A stretch of DNA of 64,000 nt from Pseudomonadota bacterium (GCA_039815145.1 JBCBZW010000018.1:1-64000); one strand, 5' to 3'. Positions 49,155 through 58,265 are shown, numbered from the stretch's first letter. Notes: generated by a model not told the origin, from the letters alone. Translations and numbers: made by a program.

Positions 49155-52100
49155 TCACTCGTCCGGATCGGGATCCGGCGGCGGGTCGGCGAGCAGATCG
49201 GCCCAGGCCTGGATCGCTGCCTGCATCTGCGCGGCGTCGGCGTTGCAGTCCGCGCTCCAACATCGGTGGTTGTCCACGGCGAGGCGTTCGACGAGGCGCG
49301 AGGCAGCGGCCACTTCGAGGTTGACCAGCATGTTGTCGATGGTCTGCATGTGGGCCGTCTCCACCACGGGATCCGCGAAGCCCGGCGCGGCCGCGCCGCC
49401 CACCACATGGCAGTTCGAACACATCGCCTCGCCGCGCACCAAAGGCCACACGGTGGCCTGGAAGGCGGCGATGCTGGCCGCATCCGGATCATCCTCCGGC
49501 GGCGGCTCGTCCTCCGGCGGCGGCACGATGATGATGCCGACGTCGTCCTCGTCCGGGATCAGGCAATCGGGGCCCATGGCGCTGATCCAGGCGTCGACCA
49601 GGGCGATACCGGCGGCGTCGGCGATACGCTGGCCCGAAGGCGGCATCTGGCGCGGACCGCGCTCGGCCATCCGCGCGCGCAGGATCGATCGGTCCGTATC
49701 GCCCGGGGCGATCAGGCGCGGGTCCTCCACGCCGAGATCACCGCGCATGGGCGCGACGTCGCAGGCGCCGATCATGTCGACGGTCTGCTCGAAGCGCAGA
49801 TCCAGGGCACCGGGGGCGCTGCCGCCGGGGCGATGGCAGCTGGAGCAGTTCACGTGCAGGTAGGCCCGGGCGCGACGGGTCAGGGTGTCTTCCGTGTCGT
49901 CCAGGCGCGGGAAGGCGGGCAGGTCGGTGGCCGGTGCCGGGAGCGCCTCGGTGAACAGCTCGATACCCTCCAGCGTCGTCAGCTGGTTGGCGCGTCGTGG
50001 CCCGTAGGTGAACAAGCTGTTTAGCTGCGGTGATTCGAGACCCAGGCTGCCGCCGGCAGGGCCGAGGTGGCAATCGAGGCACTCGTTCTCGCTCGGGTAG
50101 TACCAGAGGGGCCCCGCCAGACCTTCCGCTTCCCCTAGGTTGACGAGGGCGCCGCCGCGCACGCGGGTGGCGACGCGGGTGATCGGATCCCAGGCGTAGG
50201 TGTAGCCGCGCAGGCGCCCGTCCGTGTGCCGGGCGAGCACGCGCGTCTCCACCGGCGAGCCGTTGAGCTCGAGGGTCTGCAGCAGCACGTAGCTGTCGGG
50301 CAGGGTCCAGTCGCCGTTGCCCGTCTCGGGGTCGAGGCCGGCATCGACGAAGGTGTTGTTCGGCAGGGCGAAGCCTTTGCTGTGCACAGCCTCTTCCGTG
50401 AAGCTATCCACCAGGGTGGCGTAGGGGATCACCGCGCTGACAAAGGCTTCGAAGTCGTTGAGGTCGATGCAGCCTGTGTCCGCCAGGGCGTCGGGCCACG
50501 GGTTGTTCTCGCTCGCCGCGTTGGGCGTGATGCGGAAGTAGCGACCGGAGGCGATATCCGTGAGGTACAGCTCGCCCTCGGCGTCCTCGAAGAAGGAGGC
50601 CGGGGAACGGGTGGTGTCGAGCAGGCGTTCGACCGTGTAGCCGCCGTCGTCGGCGAGGCTCAGGGCGAGGACGCGACCGCTGACGAAGTCCGCGAAGACG
50701 TAGCGACCGACCAGCGTGGGGATGGCGCTGCCGCGGTAGACGTAGCCGCCCGTGATGGAGCTGCCGAGACCCTCATCGTGGGCGTACTCGGCCGTGGGGC
50801 GCACCAGGTCGATGTCCGTGCAGTCGACCGCCGGGTCGAAGCAGCGCGAGCCCTCGCGGATGCGCCAGCCGTAGTTGCCGCCGCCGACCAGCACGTCGAT
50901 CTCCTCCACCGCGTCCTGACCCACATCCCCGGCCCACAGGCGGCCGGTGGCGCTGTCGAACTGCCACTGCCAGGGGTTGCGCAGGCCCCAGGCCCAGATC
51001 TCCGGGCAGGGCGCCGCGCCCACGCCGCCAGCGGCGCAGGTGGGGTTGTCGGCGAAGGGGTTGGTCTCGGGGATCGTGTAGGGCGTGCCGAAGTTCACGT
51101 CGACGCGCAGCATGGCGCCGAGGAGGTTGCTCGTGTCCTGGGCGTTGTCCTCGGGGTCGCCGGCACCGCCGCCATCGCCCATGGCGATGTAGAGCAGGCC
51201 GTCCTCGCCGAAGCCGATGCGTCCGCCGTTGTGGTTGGTGAAGGGCTGCTCGACCGTGAGCAGTTCGAGCTCGCTGGTCGGATCCAGGGTGAGACCGCCG
51301 TCCTCGCTCACGAAGCGCGAGATCACAGACGTGAGCGGGGCGGTCCCGGCGCCTGTGCGCGTGTAGGACACGTAGACGAAGCCGTTGAGGGCGAAGTCTG
51401 GGTGGAAGGCGGCGCTGAGCAGACCACCCTCGCCGGTGGCATCCACCTGGGCGGTGAGGTCCAGGAACACGGTCAGGCCCGTCGGCGGATCGTCCGGCAG
51501 GGCCTCGGGATCGGGCAGGGCGGCGCTGTCGTAGCGGTAGATCAGTCCGCCGCGCTCGACCATGTGCCACACGGTCGCCGGCGGCGGCTCCGTGCCGTCG
51601 AGGGGCTCCACGAGCGGGGGGCGCAGCAGCTGGATCGGGGCCGCGAAGTCTGGCAGGGACGGGAACGCGTCCGTGAGGCCCACGGTGGTGGCGCTGGTCG
51701 GCGTGGCGCCCGCGAGGCAGACGTTGTTCGGCGGGCGAGTGGTGAGGCCGACACCGTCGCTCTCGTCGTCGTCGTCCACGATGGTGCCGGTGGCGGGGCC
51801 CTCGGGCAGCACGCCGTTCACCACGTTGGAGAAGCTCAGCACGATCGATTCGGGGCCTTCCTCGGCGTCATCGTCGAGGAGGTCGACCACCACCGTCTGG
51901 CTGGTCACGCCGACGGAGAATGTCAGGGTGCCCATCACGGGCAGGTAGTCCTGGTCCGGCGTCGCCGTGCCCGGATCCACCGAGTAGTCCACCATCACCG
52001 GTGCATCGGGGGTGGCCGTGAGGGTGACGAGGAAGCTCAGGGGGGTGACGCCCGCGCTCGCCTCATCGGCGCTCGCGTCGGCCACCTGCAGCTGGGGGAA

Positions 52101-52553
52101 GAGGTCGTTGTCGACGATGGTGGCGATAGCCCCTGCCAGGAGGAACTCAGCACCTACCGGATTGCTTAGTTCGAGGCGGAAGTTCTCGTCGCCTTCGCGG
52201 ATCTCATCACCGACGATGGGCACGGCCACGGTAGCACTGGTCTGGCCCACCTCGAAGGTGAGCATGCCCGTGCGACCGAAGAAGTCGATGCCCGCGGCCG
52301 CCGTGCCGTCCACCGTGGTGTAGTCCACGGTCACCGTGCTCTCGGGGGCCTTGTCGAGGGTGATGGTGAAGACCGCATCGACCGCGCCGTCATCGCCCTC
52401 GGTCACCTGGGTCTCCGCTACGCTGATCTGCGGCGGTGGCGTGGAGGCGTTGCCGGCCACGGGGTCCGTATTGACGGTGCACGCCGTGAGGAAGGCGGCG
52501 CTTGCGAGGATGAGGGTGGCGGCCTGCGCCTTAGCGTCGGTGGGCATCATCAC
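49155..52553 (-). CDS. Calx-beta / PQQ-type sugar dehydrogenase / three-heme fusion lipoprotein
   Basis: 1132 residues with lipobox FLTAC. Domains in order: two Calx-beta domains (about 45-270; QVTEGDDGAVDAVFTITLD, VDYTTVDGTAAAGIDF); a six-bladed glucose/sorbosone dehydrogenase propeller (about 310-690; GLLSAAFHPDF, HNGGRIGFGEDGLLYIAMGD, WAWGLRNPWQW, GGGNYGWRIREG); then cytochrome segments with CLDCH (near 824), CSSCH (near 900) and CSNCH (near 1043). The last module ends NHRCWSADCNADAAQMQAAI, matching modules in the protein at 14394. This would oxidise a sugar or similar alcohol with PQQ and pass electrons to its own hemes. The sequence has three possible consecutive starts (GTG 52553, ATG 52550, ATG 52547). 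Confidence 0.87.
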   Translation of the reverse strand: MMMPTDAKAQAATLILASAAFLTACTVNTDPVAGNASTPPPQISVAETQVTEGDDGAVDAVFTITLDKAPESTVTVDYTTVDGTAAAGIDFFGRTGMLTFEVGQTSATVAVPIVGDEIREGDENFRLELSNPVGAEFLLAGAIATIVDNDLFPQLQVADASADEASAGVTPLSFLVTLTATPDAPVMVDYSVDPGTATPDQDYLPVMGTLTFSVGVTSQTVVVDLLDDDAEEGPESIVLSFSNVVNGVLPEGPATGTIVDDDDESDGVGLTTRPPNNVCLAGATPTSATTVGLTDAFPSLPDFAAPIQLLRPPLVEPLDGTEPPPATVWHMVERGGLIYRYDSAALPDPEALPDDPPTGLTVFLDLTAQVDATGEGGLLSAAFHPDFALNGFVYVSYTRTGAGTAPLTSVISRFVSEDGGLTLDPTSELELLTVEQPFTNHNGGRIGFGEDGLLYIAMGDGGGAGDPEDNAQDTSNLLGAMLRVDVNFGTPYTIPETNPFADNPTCAAGGVGAAPCPEIWAWGLRNPWQWQFDSATGRLWAGDVGQDAVEEIDVLVGGGNYGWRIREGSRCFDPAVDCTDIDLVRPTAEYAHDEGLGSSITGGYVYRGSAIPTLVGRYVFADFVSGRVLALSLADDGGYTVERLLDTTRSPASFFEDAEGELYLTDIASGRYFRITPNAASENNPWPDALADTGCIDLNDFEAFVSAVIPYATLVDSFTEEAVHSKGFALPNNTFVDAGLDPETGNGDWTLPDSYVLLQTLELNGSPVETRVLARHTDGRLRGYTYAWDPITRVATRVRGGALVNLGEAEGLAGPLWYYPSENECLDCHLGPAGGSLGLESPQLNSLFTYGPRRANQLTTLEGIELFTEALPAPATDLPAFPRLDDTEDTLTRRARAYLHVNCSSCHRPGGSAPGALDLRFEQTVDMIGACDVAPMRGDLGVEDPRLIAPGDTDRSILRARMAERGPRQMPPSGQRIADAAGIALVDAWISAMGPDCLIPDEDDVGIIIVPPPEDEPPPEDDPDAASIAAFQATVWPLVRGEAMCSNCHVVGGAAAPGFADPVVETAHMQTIDNMLVNLEVAAASRLVERLAVDNHRCWSADCNADAAQMQAAIQAWADLLADPPPDPDPDE

Positions 52554-52648
52554 GCGTCGTTTCCAAGTGGACCGGAGCGCAGACGGTAAGGCGCGCAGTT
52601 GCAGGCGGTGAAGCTGTCTCCCGTCGAAGACACGGGCGAGCGGGCCCC

Positions 52649-53068
52649 CTACCAGCAGGCGGTAGAGGTGTCACCGCCGGTCGTATCGACGGCGGTGCGT
52701 TGCCCAGCGGCGTTGATCGAGAAGCTCGCGCAGATGGCGTCGTTCACCTGCGGACCGCCCTCTGTGGGCGTCGCGGTGATCGTGTAGGTGGTGGCGTTCG
52801 CGGTCGGAATCGTGAGCGTGTAGTAGCCCGCGTCCGTCACCGGATCGTTCAGCTCGGACATGTCGCCGTAGCTGTTGTTCTGCAGGTAGAACTTCTCCTG
52901 CTCCGCCGCCACGCGCATCAGGGCTGCCGTGGCATCGGTGCGATTGCTGCGGCGGATCTGGTTGGTGAAGCTAGGCAGGGCGAAGGCGCCGAGGATGGTG
53001 ATGATGGACACCACGATCATCAGTTCCGTCAGGCTGAAGCCAGCGGTTTGCTTTGCGTTGATGCTCAC
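52649..53068 (-). CDS. Type IV pilin, PilE-like
   Basis: 139 residues from a GTG at 53068. The prepilin signature is G-FSLTELMIVVSIITIL, with cleavage after Gly10 and Glu at mature position 5; the hydrophobic assembly helix follows. The C-terminal domain holds two cysteines (DAICASF and STACW) that can form the D-region disulfide loop. PilE-type minor or major pilins build type IV pili for twitching and attachment, processes commonly governed by c-di-GMP. The upstream GspH/FimT gene on the same strand fits a pilin pair; no other pil gene is visible here. Confidence 0.9.
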   Translation of the reverse strand: MSINAKQTAGFSLTELMIVVSIITILGAFALPSFTNQIRRSNRTDATAALMRVAAEQEKFYLQNNSYGDMSELNDPVTDAGYYTLTIPTANATTYTITATPTEGGPQVNDAICASFSINAAGQRTAVDTTGGDTSTACW

Positions 53069-53094
53069 GTGAACTCCGAGGGTGGATCGGGGCG

Positions 53095-53649
53095 TCAGGT
53101 CGCGCAGCTCGGCGCGCCGGAGACTTCACCGTGGGTGACGATCTGCGGGCGGCCGGTGGCGGGCAGGCGAAGGATGCGAGCGCCCGCGTTGCCGCGCTCG
53201 TCGCAGAAGACCACGTCCCCGCTCATGGCCCCGCCGCCGATGGCGCGGGTGAATCCTGAGGAGACATAACTCACGTAGATCGGCAGCCCGTCGGCGATGG
53301 TGGTGATGCCGCCGCGCTGCCACACGTCATTGCGCAGGAGCACGTCGCCGGCCCCCGAATCGAAGGAGGCGTCGTCGTCCGCGTTCACGAAGACGGCGTA
53401 GCCGGTGCCCTCGGAGGAGCAGGCGGGCGCCTCGGCGATGGTGCTGCGGCATACGGTCACGCGCGTTCGCTGCTTCACCGCTTCCGAGCGCGCCACGTAG
53501 AGCGCGGCCAGCCACGTGTTGGTGGCCGCGTTCATGCGGCTCGAGCGCACCTGATCGATGAAGCTCGGCACGCCGACCCCCAGCACCAGGGCGGCGATCC
53601 CCACGGAGTAGAGGAGCTCTACCAGGGTAAATCCGCGTTGAGTGTTCAT
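53095..53649 (-). CDS. GspH/FimT-family pseudopilin
   Basis: 184 residues from ATG 53649. The prepilin motif is G-FTLVELLYSVGIAALVLG, with Gly at 6 and Glu at mature position 5. The GspH/FimT pattern follows: NTWLAALYVARSEAVKQRTRVTVC, then VFCDERGNAGARILRLPATGRPQI. These minor pseudopilins start pilus assembly. It is 26 bp upstream of the PilE-like gene and is co-transcribed with it. The upstream in-frame start at 53772 has no coding character. Confidence 0.9.
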   Translation of the reverse strand: MNTQRGFTLVELLYSVGIAALVLGVGVPSFIDQVRSSRMNAATNTWLAALYVARSEAVKQRTRVTVCRSTIAEAPACSSEGTGYAVFVNADDDASFDSGAGDVLLRNDVWQRGGITTIADGLPIYVSYVSSGFTRAIGGGAMSGDVVFCDERGNAGARILRLPATGRPQIVTHGEVSGAPSCAT

Positions 53650-53978
53650 GAGCCGCAGTGTAGCCACGGCGTCGGCCGCCACCGGTTGAGGTGGTTCACA
53701 ACTTGGAGCACGGGTCTTTTGCGGTGCGACGTAACCCTGAACCCGTTCCATGCAACCGGAATTCCATGTCATACGGCCACGAACGACGGGCCCTCGCCCC
53801 GAATCTCAGCGATCGGACTTGAGCCGCCCGGAGCGCCCGTGCAAAATCCCCCCGCAGCGCGTCAGAGGGTTCCCGAGCGAGCCAGGCGGCTAAAAGCTAA
53901 GCGATTTTTCGGCGTGAATGGAGCTGGCCAGCGGTCGCTTCATGGCTCGCGCTCTAAGCGACTCGCGAATCGGGGACC
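53650..53978. other. Intergenic region between divergent FimT and HAD genes
   Basis: About 330 bp between divergent genes. I see no open frame with coding character, no clear hairpin with a T-tract, and no RNA motif I recognise. AT-rich patches near 53895-53910 (GCTAAAAGCTAAGCGATTTT) may hold a promoter. Confidence 0.4.
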
Positions 53979-54728
53979 GTGGTGAGGGACATTAGCGTCG
54001 TGTCGCTCGATTTAGACGACACGCTTTGGGAGCTGGGGCCGGTCATCCGCCGCGCCGAGGCGACCCTGCACGACTGGCTGCGTCGGCACTACCCGGCGGT
54101 CAGCGAGCGGTTCTCCTCGGCGGACATGTTCGCCATGCGCCCGCTGATGCTGGCGCGTTACCCCGAGCACCGCCACGACGTCTCGACCTTGCGCCGGGCC
54201 ACCCTGCGCCATTGCTTCGAGGCGGTCGGCGAGCCAAGCGCCGGGGCGGATCAGGCGTACGCCGTGTTCTACGCGGCGCGCAACGAGGTGGAGTTGTTCG
54301 AGGGGGCGTCCGCGCTACTCGAGTGGCTCAGCAAACGATTTACGGTGCTTGCCCTCACCAACGGCAACGCCGACCTGGAGCAGATTGGCCTGTCGACGCA
54401 CTTCGAACACGTGGTCACGGCCGCGAAGGCGGGGGCCTCGAAGCCGGAGCGGACGATCTTCGATGTGGCCTTGGCCGCCTGCGGCGCATCGGCCTCGCAG
54501 GTGGTGCACGTGGGGGACCATCCCAGCGCGGATGTGGAGGGCGCCTTGGGCGCGGGCATGCACGCGGTGTGGTTCAACCCGCAAGGTCACGCGTGGCCGC
54601 AGGACATCGAGGTGCGACGGCGAACGGGCCAGGCGCATCACGAGGTGCGGTCCCTGGCGCAGCTGCGCACGCTGCTGCAGCCGGCGGCGCCTCGCGCCGC
54701 GACGACCGAGCAGAGTGGGAGAGGATAG
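53979..54728 (+). CDS. HAD-superfamily hydrolase
   Basis: 249 residues. Motif I is DLDDTLWE (nucleophile and acid Asp), motif II is ALTNGN, motif III includes Lys in AGASKPERTIF, and motif IV is VGDHPSADVEGA. The helical cap fits the haloacid dehalogenase/YjjG-type group that hydrolyses small phosphates. The start is GTG 53979 or 53982. The stop is three bases before the TTG start of the squalene-hopene cyclase gene, so the two are translationally linked; a role in terpenoid phosphate housekeeping is possible but only inferred. Confidence 0.85.
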   Translation: MVRDISVVSLDLDDTLWELGPVIRRAEATLHDWLRRHYPAVSERFSSADMFAMRPLMLARYPEHRHDVSTLRRATLRHCFEAVGEPSAGADQAYAVFYAARNEVELFEGASALLEWLSKRFTVLALTNGNADLEQIGLSTHFEHVVTAAKAGASKPERTIFDVALAACGASASQVVHVGDHPSADVEGALGAGMHAVWFNPQGHAWPQDIEVRRRTGQAHHEVRSLAQLRTLLQPAAPRAATTEQSGRG

Positions 54729-54731
54729 GGT

Positions 54732-56774
54732 TTGGCAACCAATATTCTGGCAGAGGGGCAGCCTAGGGGCGCCGCGTCGCCGCAGGCGCTGGACGCCGCG
54801 ATCAAGCGCGCGCTGGGCTGGCTCGACGATAACCAGGAAGACGGTGGCTTCTGGGTCGGGATGCTCGAGTCGAACTCGTGCATCGAAGCCGAGTGGCTGC
54901 TCGCCATGCATTTCCTTGGCATCGACGATGCGCCCAAGCGCGACGGCCTGGTGCGCGCCCTGCTCGCGGAACAACGCGAGGATGGCTCCTGGGAGACCTA
55001 CCACGACGCGCCTCGCGGCGACATCAACGCCACCGTCGAGAGCTACGCGGCCCTGCGCGCCTGCGGCTTCGCGGCCGATGATCCGGTCATCGTTCGCGCC
55101 CGCGAGTGGATCTTCGCCAACGGTGGCCTCGGTGGCCTGCGCGTGTTCTCGCGCTACTGGCTGGCCCTGATCGGCGAGTGGCCCTGGGAGAGCACGCCCA
55201 ACCTGCCGCCGGAGATCATCTTCCTGCCGAGTTGGATGCCCTTCAACATCTACAACTTCGCCTCCTGGGCGCGGGCCACCATGATGCCCCTCGCCGTGCT
55301 GTGCGCGCGGCGTTCGAGCCGACCGCTGCCGCCCGAGGCACGCCTCGACGAGCTGTTCCCGGACGGTCGCGACACCTTCGACTACCGCATGCCCAACACC
55401 AAGTCGGGCTCTTGGCGCGAGGTGTTCCTCAAGGCCGACCGCGCCCTCCACGCGTACCAGAACTTCGGCATTACGCCCGGGCGCAACGCGGCCATCCGTC
55501 TCGTGCTCGACTGGGTGGTGAAGCACCAGGATCAGGACGGCGCCTGGGGGGGCATTCAGCCGCCCTGGATCTACAGCCTCCTGATGCTGTACGAGGAGGG
55601 CTATTCCCTCGAGCACCCGGTGCTCAAGCGCGGCATCGAGGCCCTCGATTCGCACTGGTCCTACGAGCGCGACGGCGCCATCTACATCCAGGCGTCCGAG
55701 TCACCCGTGTGGGACACCTTGCTCTCCCTGCTCGCCATGCAGGATTGCGAATGCGACTACGCCTCGACGCCGTCCATGCAGCGCGCCGTGGAGTGGGTGC
55801 TGGAGCAGCAGGTGCGCGTGCCGGGCGACTGGAGCGTCAAGGTGCCGAACGCCACGCCGGGCGGCTGGGCCTTCGAGCGCGCCAACCTGCACTACCCGGA
55901 TATCGACGACACGGCGGTGGCCCTCATCGTGCTGGCCCGCCTGCGCGGCACCTACCCCGACCAGGCCCGTCTGCAGCGCGCCATCGATGACGCGGTGGGC
56001 TGGACCCTGGCCATGCAGTCCTCGAACGGCGGCTGGGCGGCCTTCGATAAGGACAACGATCACGAGATCCTGACCCAGCTGCCCTTCTGTGACTTCGGGG
56101 AGGTGCTGGATCCGCCGAGCGTGGACGTCACCGCCCACGTGGTGGAGGCCTTAGGGTTGCTGGGCATGGACCGTCGCGAGCCCGCCCTGGCCAAGGCCCT
56201 CGACTACATTCGCCGTGAGCAGGAGCCGGACGGCAGCTGGTTCGGTCGCTGGGGGGTGAATCACATCTACGGCACGGCGGCGGTGCTGCCGGCCTTGAAG
56301 GCCGTCGGCGAAGACATGCGTTCGGTGTACGTGGTGCGCGCCGCCGATTGGTTGGTGCAAACGCAGTGCACCGATGGCGGCTGGGGCGAGAGCTGCGCCT
56401 CCTACATGGACGCCCGGTCCCGCGGTAAGGGCGAGAGCACGGCGTCGCAGACCGGCTGGGCCCTAATGGCGTTGATCGCCACGGGTAACCGTCGCTATCG
56501 GGACGCGATTCAGCGTGGTCTCGATTACCTCACGTGCTCTCAGCTCGATGAGGGCACCTGGGACGAGCCGCACTACACCGGCACGGGCTTCCCCGGCTAC
56601 GGGGTCGGCGCCCGCCTCGAACTCGACGGCAAGGACCAGACGCTGGAGCAGGAACTGCATCAGAGCACGGAGCTCGGGCGCGGCTTCATGATCAACTACA
56701 ACATGTACCGCCACTACTTCCCGCTCATGGCCCTCGGCCGGGCGCGCGAGTACCTCGCCTCCCTGACCGCGTAA
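54732..56774 (+). CDS. shc: Squalene-hopene cyclase
   Basis: 680 residues from TTG 54732 (GAGGATAGGG upstream). It cyclises squalene to hopene or diplopterol, making hopanoids that rigidify membranes. The catalytic acid motif DIDDTA is at residues 390-395. Several QW motifs are visible (QEDGGFWVG, QDGAWGG, SSNGGWAAFD, EPDGSWFGRWG, CTDGGWGE, GTWDEPHYTG). Length and order match bacterial cyclases. It directly follows the HAD hydrolase gene. Other hopanoid genes (hpn) are not in this window. Its stop directly abuts the stop of the convergent gene at 56775. Confidence 0.95.
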   Translation: MATNILAEGQPRGAASPQALDAAIKRALGWLDDNQEDGGFWVGMLESNSCIEAEWLLAMHFLGIDDAPKRDGLVRALLAEQREDGSWETYHDAPRGDINATVESYAALRACGFAADDPVIVRAREWIFANGGLGGLRVFSRYWLALIGEWPWESTPNLPPEIIFLPSWMPFNIYNFASWARATMMPLAVLCARRSSRPLPPEARLDELFPDGRDTFDYRMPNTKSGSWREVFLKADRALHAYQNFGITPGRNAAIRLVLDWVVKHQDQDGAWGGIQPPWIYSLLMLYEEGYSLEHPVLKRGIEALDSHWSYERDGAIYIQASESPVWDTLLSLLAMQDCECDYASTPSMQRAVEWVLEQQVRVPGDWSVKVPNATPGGWAFERANLHYPDIDDTAVALIVLARLRGTYPDQARLQRAIDDAVGWTLAMQSSNGGWAAFDKDNDHEILTQLPFCDFGEVLDPPSVDVTAHVVEALGLLGMDRREPALAKALDYIRREQEPDGSWFGRWGVNHIYGTAAVLPALKAVGEDMRSVYVVRAADWLVQTQCTDGGWGESCASYMDARSRGKGESTASQTGWALMALIATGNRRYRDAIQRGLDYLTCSQLDEGTWDEPHYTGTGFPGYGVGARLELDGKDQTLEQELHQSTELGRGFMINYNMYRHYFPLMALGRAREYLASLTA

Positions 56775-57476
56775 CTAGAGCGCGGGACGCCACACCTCGA
56801 AGCGAAAGATGCGCAGGTGGCGCTCGCCGCTGCCGCTCGCAGGGGCGTGGGCGACGCGCAACTCGTAGTCCCCCGAGGTGAGCTCATCGGCGGGCACGCT
56901 CAGGGTGGGACGCAGGGAGCCGAGGGTGTCGGCGCGCCAGCTCGGCGAGCCGCCGGCCGCGGTGAGTTCCAGGCGCCAATCGACGGGCTCGGCCGCGCGC
57001 AGCTGCGGCAGCAGATCCAGGCGGTCGGCGCGGGGGTCGAGGCGCACGGCGGGAATGCTCTGGGTGTTGGCCCACGCGGCCATGTGATCGGGCACGCTCA
57101 CCACGGTGACCCGCTCACCGGTGGACGCCTCGTAGGCGGAGGCCAGGGGCACCACGTCGGTGTCGGCGGGGCCCGCGGTCACCCACCAGAGCATGAGGGC
57201 GGTGAGGACGATGCCGAGCGCCGCCCAGGCCGGGTGAGGGCGCCATCTCGCCGGCGCGTTAGGCTCTGCCACAATCGCCGTCACCTCCGAGCGCCCGAGC
57301 TCCCGCGCCAGGCGCAGCTGCTTGCTGAGCTCTGCCGGGGCCCCCTGCACGGACTGCTCGAAGGCACGCGCCTGCGCCGGATCGAGACGCCCGGAGAGGT
57401 AACGACGCAGCACCTCTCGCGGTTCGATGTACGGCGAGCGGGTTGCCTGGGGCAGGCGCAGGGGATGGCGGGTCAT
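56775..57476 (-). CDS. Anti-sigma-like single-span membrane protein, hypothetical
   Basis: 233 residues from ATG 57476. The N-terminal cytoplasmic part (IEPREVLRRYLSGRLDPAQARAFEQSV ... LRLARELGRSEV) resembles anti-sigma-factor or zinc-finger-like helices but lacks the His/Cys zinc ligands. One transmembrane helix (PAWAALGIVLTALMLWWVTAG) is followed by a beta-rich periplasmic domain ending FRFEVWRPAL. No sigma factor gene lies beside it, so I cannot confirm the role. The upstream in-frame start at 57560 is less likely. Confidence 0.55.
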   Translation of the reverse strand: MTRHPLRLPQATRSPYIEPREVLRRYLSGRLDPAQARAFEQSVQGAPAELSKQLRLARELGRSEVTAIVAEPNAPARWRPHPAWAALGIVLTALMLWWVTAGPADTDVVPLASAYEASTGERVTVVSVPDHMAAWANTQSIPAVRLDPRADRLDLLPQLRAAEPVDWRLELTAAGGSPSWRADTLGSLRPTLSVPADELTSGDYELRVAHAPASGSGERHLRIFRFEVWRPAL

Positions 57477-57668
57477 GTCGGGGGCCACGCAGCGGCTCTC
57501 CTCGGGGCGAGCATGAGTGAAGGCGCAGACCGACCCCGACGCTGGGCGGACTGCGGGCATGTCTTCTTATAGCGCTAGTCCCTCATCGACACGATGACAG
57601 GACACAACTTTTCACGCCCGTGCCGAGCTTCGTTAAACTTTCCGTGCGCTAGTTCAGGAGAACACCCT

Positions 57669-58265
57669 ATCAACACGCAGACTGACGCCCCGTTGGGCCC
57701 CCTCGACGACGCCGGTGTCCGCCAACTGGTGGACGTGCTGTCGGGTCGTCGCACCATCAATCTGTTCGACGATCGGCCTGCGCCGAAGGACGTGCTCATT
57801 GACGCCATCGACACGGCGCGCTGGGCCCCCAACCATCGCCTCACCCAACCCTGGCGCTTCCATTTGCTCGGCGAACAAACCGTGCACCGGGTGATCGAAC
57901 TGGAGGTGGCGCTCGCCGTCGCCCGCAACGGTGATGCGGCTGGCCCGCGCCGGCGCGAACGCCTGGGGGCGATCCCCGGCTGGTTCGTCGTCACCTCTGC
58001 CCTGTGCGGCGAAGAGCTCATGGACACGGAGAACTACGCGGCGACGGCCTGCGCGGTGCAGAATCTCTCCCTGTACCTGTGGGCCCGCGGGGTGGGCTTG
58101 AAGTGGACCACCGGCGCGATCACCCGCGACGAGCGCTTTTACGAGATCCTCGGCATCGAGACCGCCACCCATCGGGTCGTCGGCATGTTCTGGTACGGCT
58201 ACCCAGCAATGGTGCCCGCGCAGAAACGCCTGCCCTGTGAGGAGATCGTCTCCCACCTGCCTTGA
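57669..58265 (+). CDS. Nitroreductase-family protein with a possible AUC start codon
   Basis: About 198 residues. The nitroreductase fold is shown by LVDVLSGRRTINLFDDRPAPKDVL, ARWAPNHRLTQPWRF and, near the end, ATACAVQNLSLYLWARGVGLKW and GILGIETATHRVVGMFWYGYPA-like segments that bind FMN. These flavoproteins use NAD(P)H to reduce nitro groups or quinones. The start is odd: AGGAG (57656-57660) is eight bases before ATC 57669, and no ATG, GTG or TTG is placed correctly. The nearest upstream in-frame ATG, 57594, would add 25 residues with no family resemblance and no ribosome site. Confidence 0.8.
   Translation: MNTQTDAPLGPLDDAGVRQLVDVLSGRRTINLFDDRPAPKDVLIDAIDTARWAPNHRLTQPWRFHLLGEQTVHRVIELEVALAVARNGDAAGPRRRERLGAIPGWFVVTSALCGEELMDTENYAATACAVQNLSLYLWARGVGLKWTTGAITRDERFYEILGIETATHRVVGMFWYGYPAMVPAQKRLPCEEIVSHLP

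Noticed and set aside
50226-52169. 647-codon plus-strand open frame
   Set aside because: Antisense shadow of the sugar dehydrogenase fusion gene.
49155-52553. Calx-beta region considered as an RTX-type adhesin
   Set aside because: No RTX nonapeptides or type I secretion signal; the protein is lipidated and has heme motifs.
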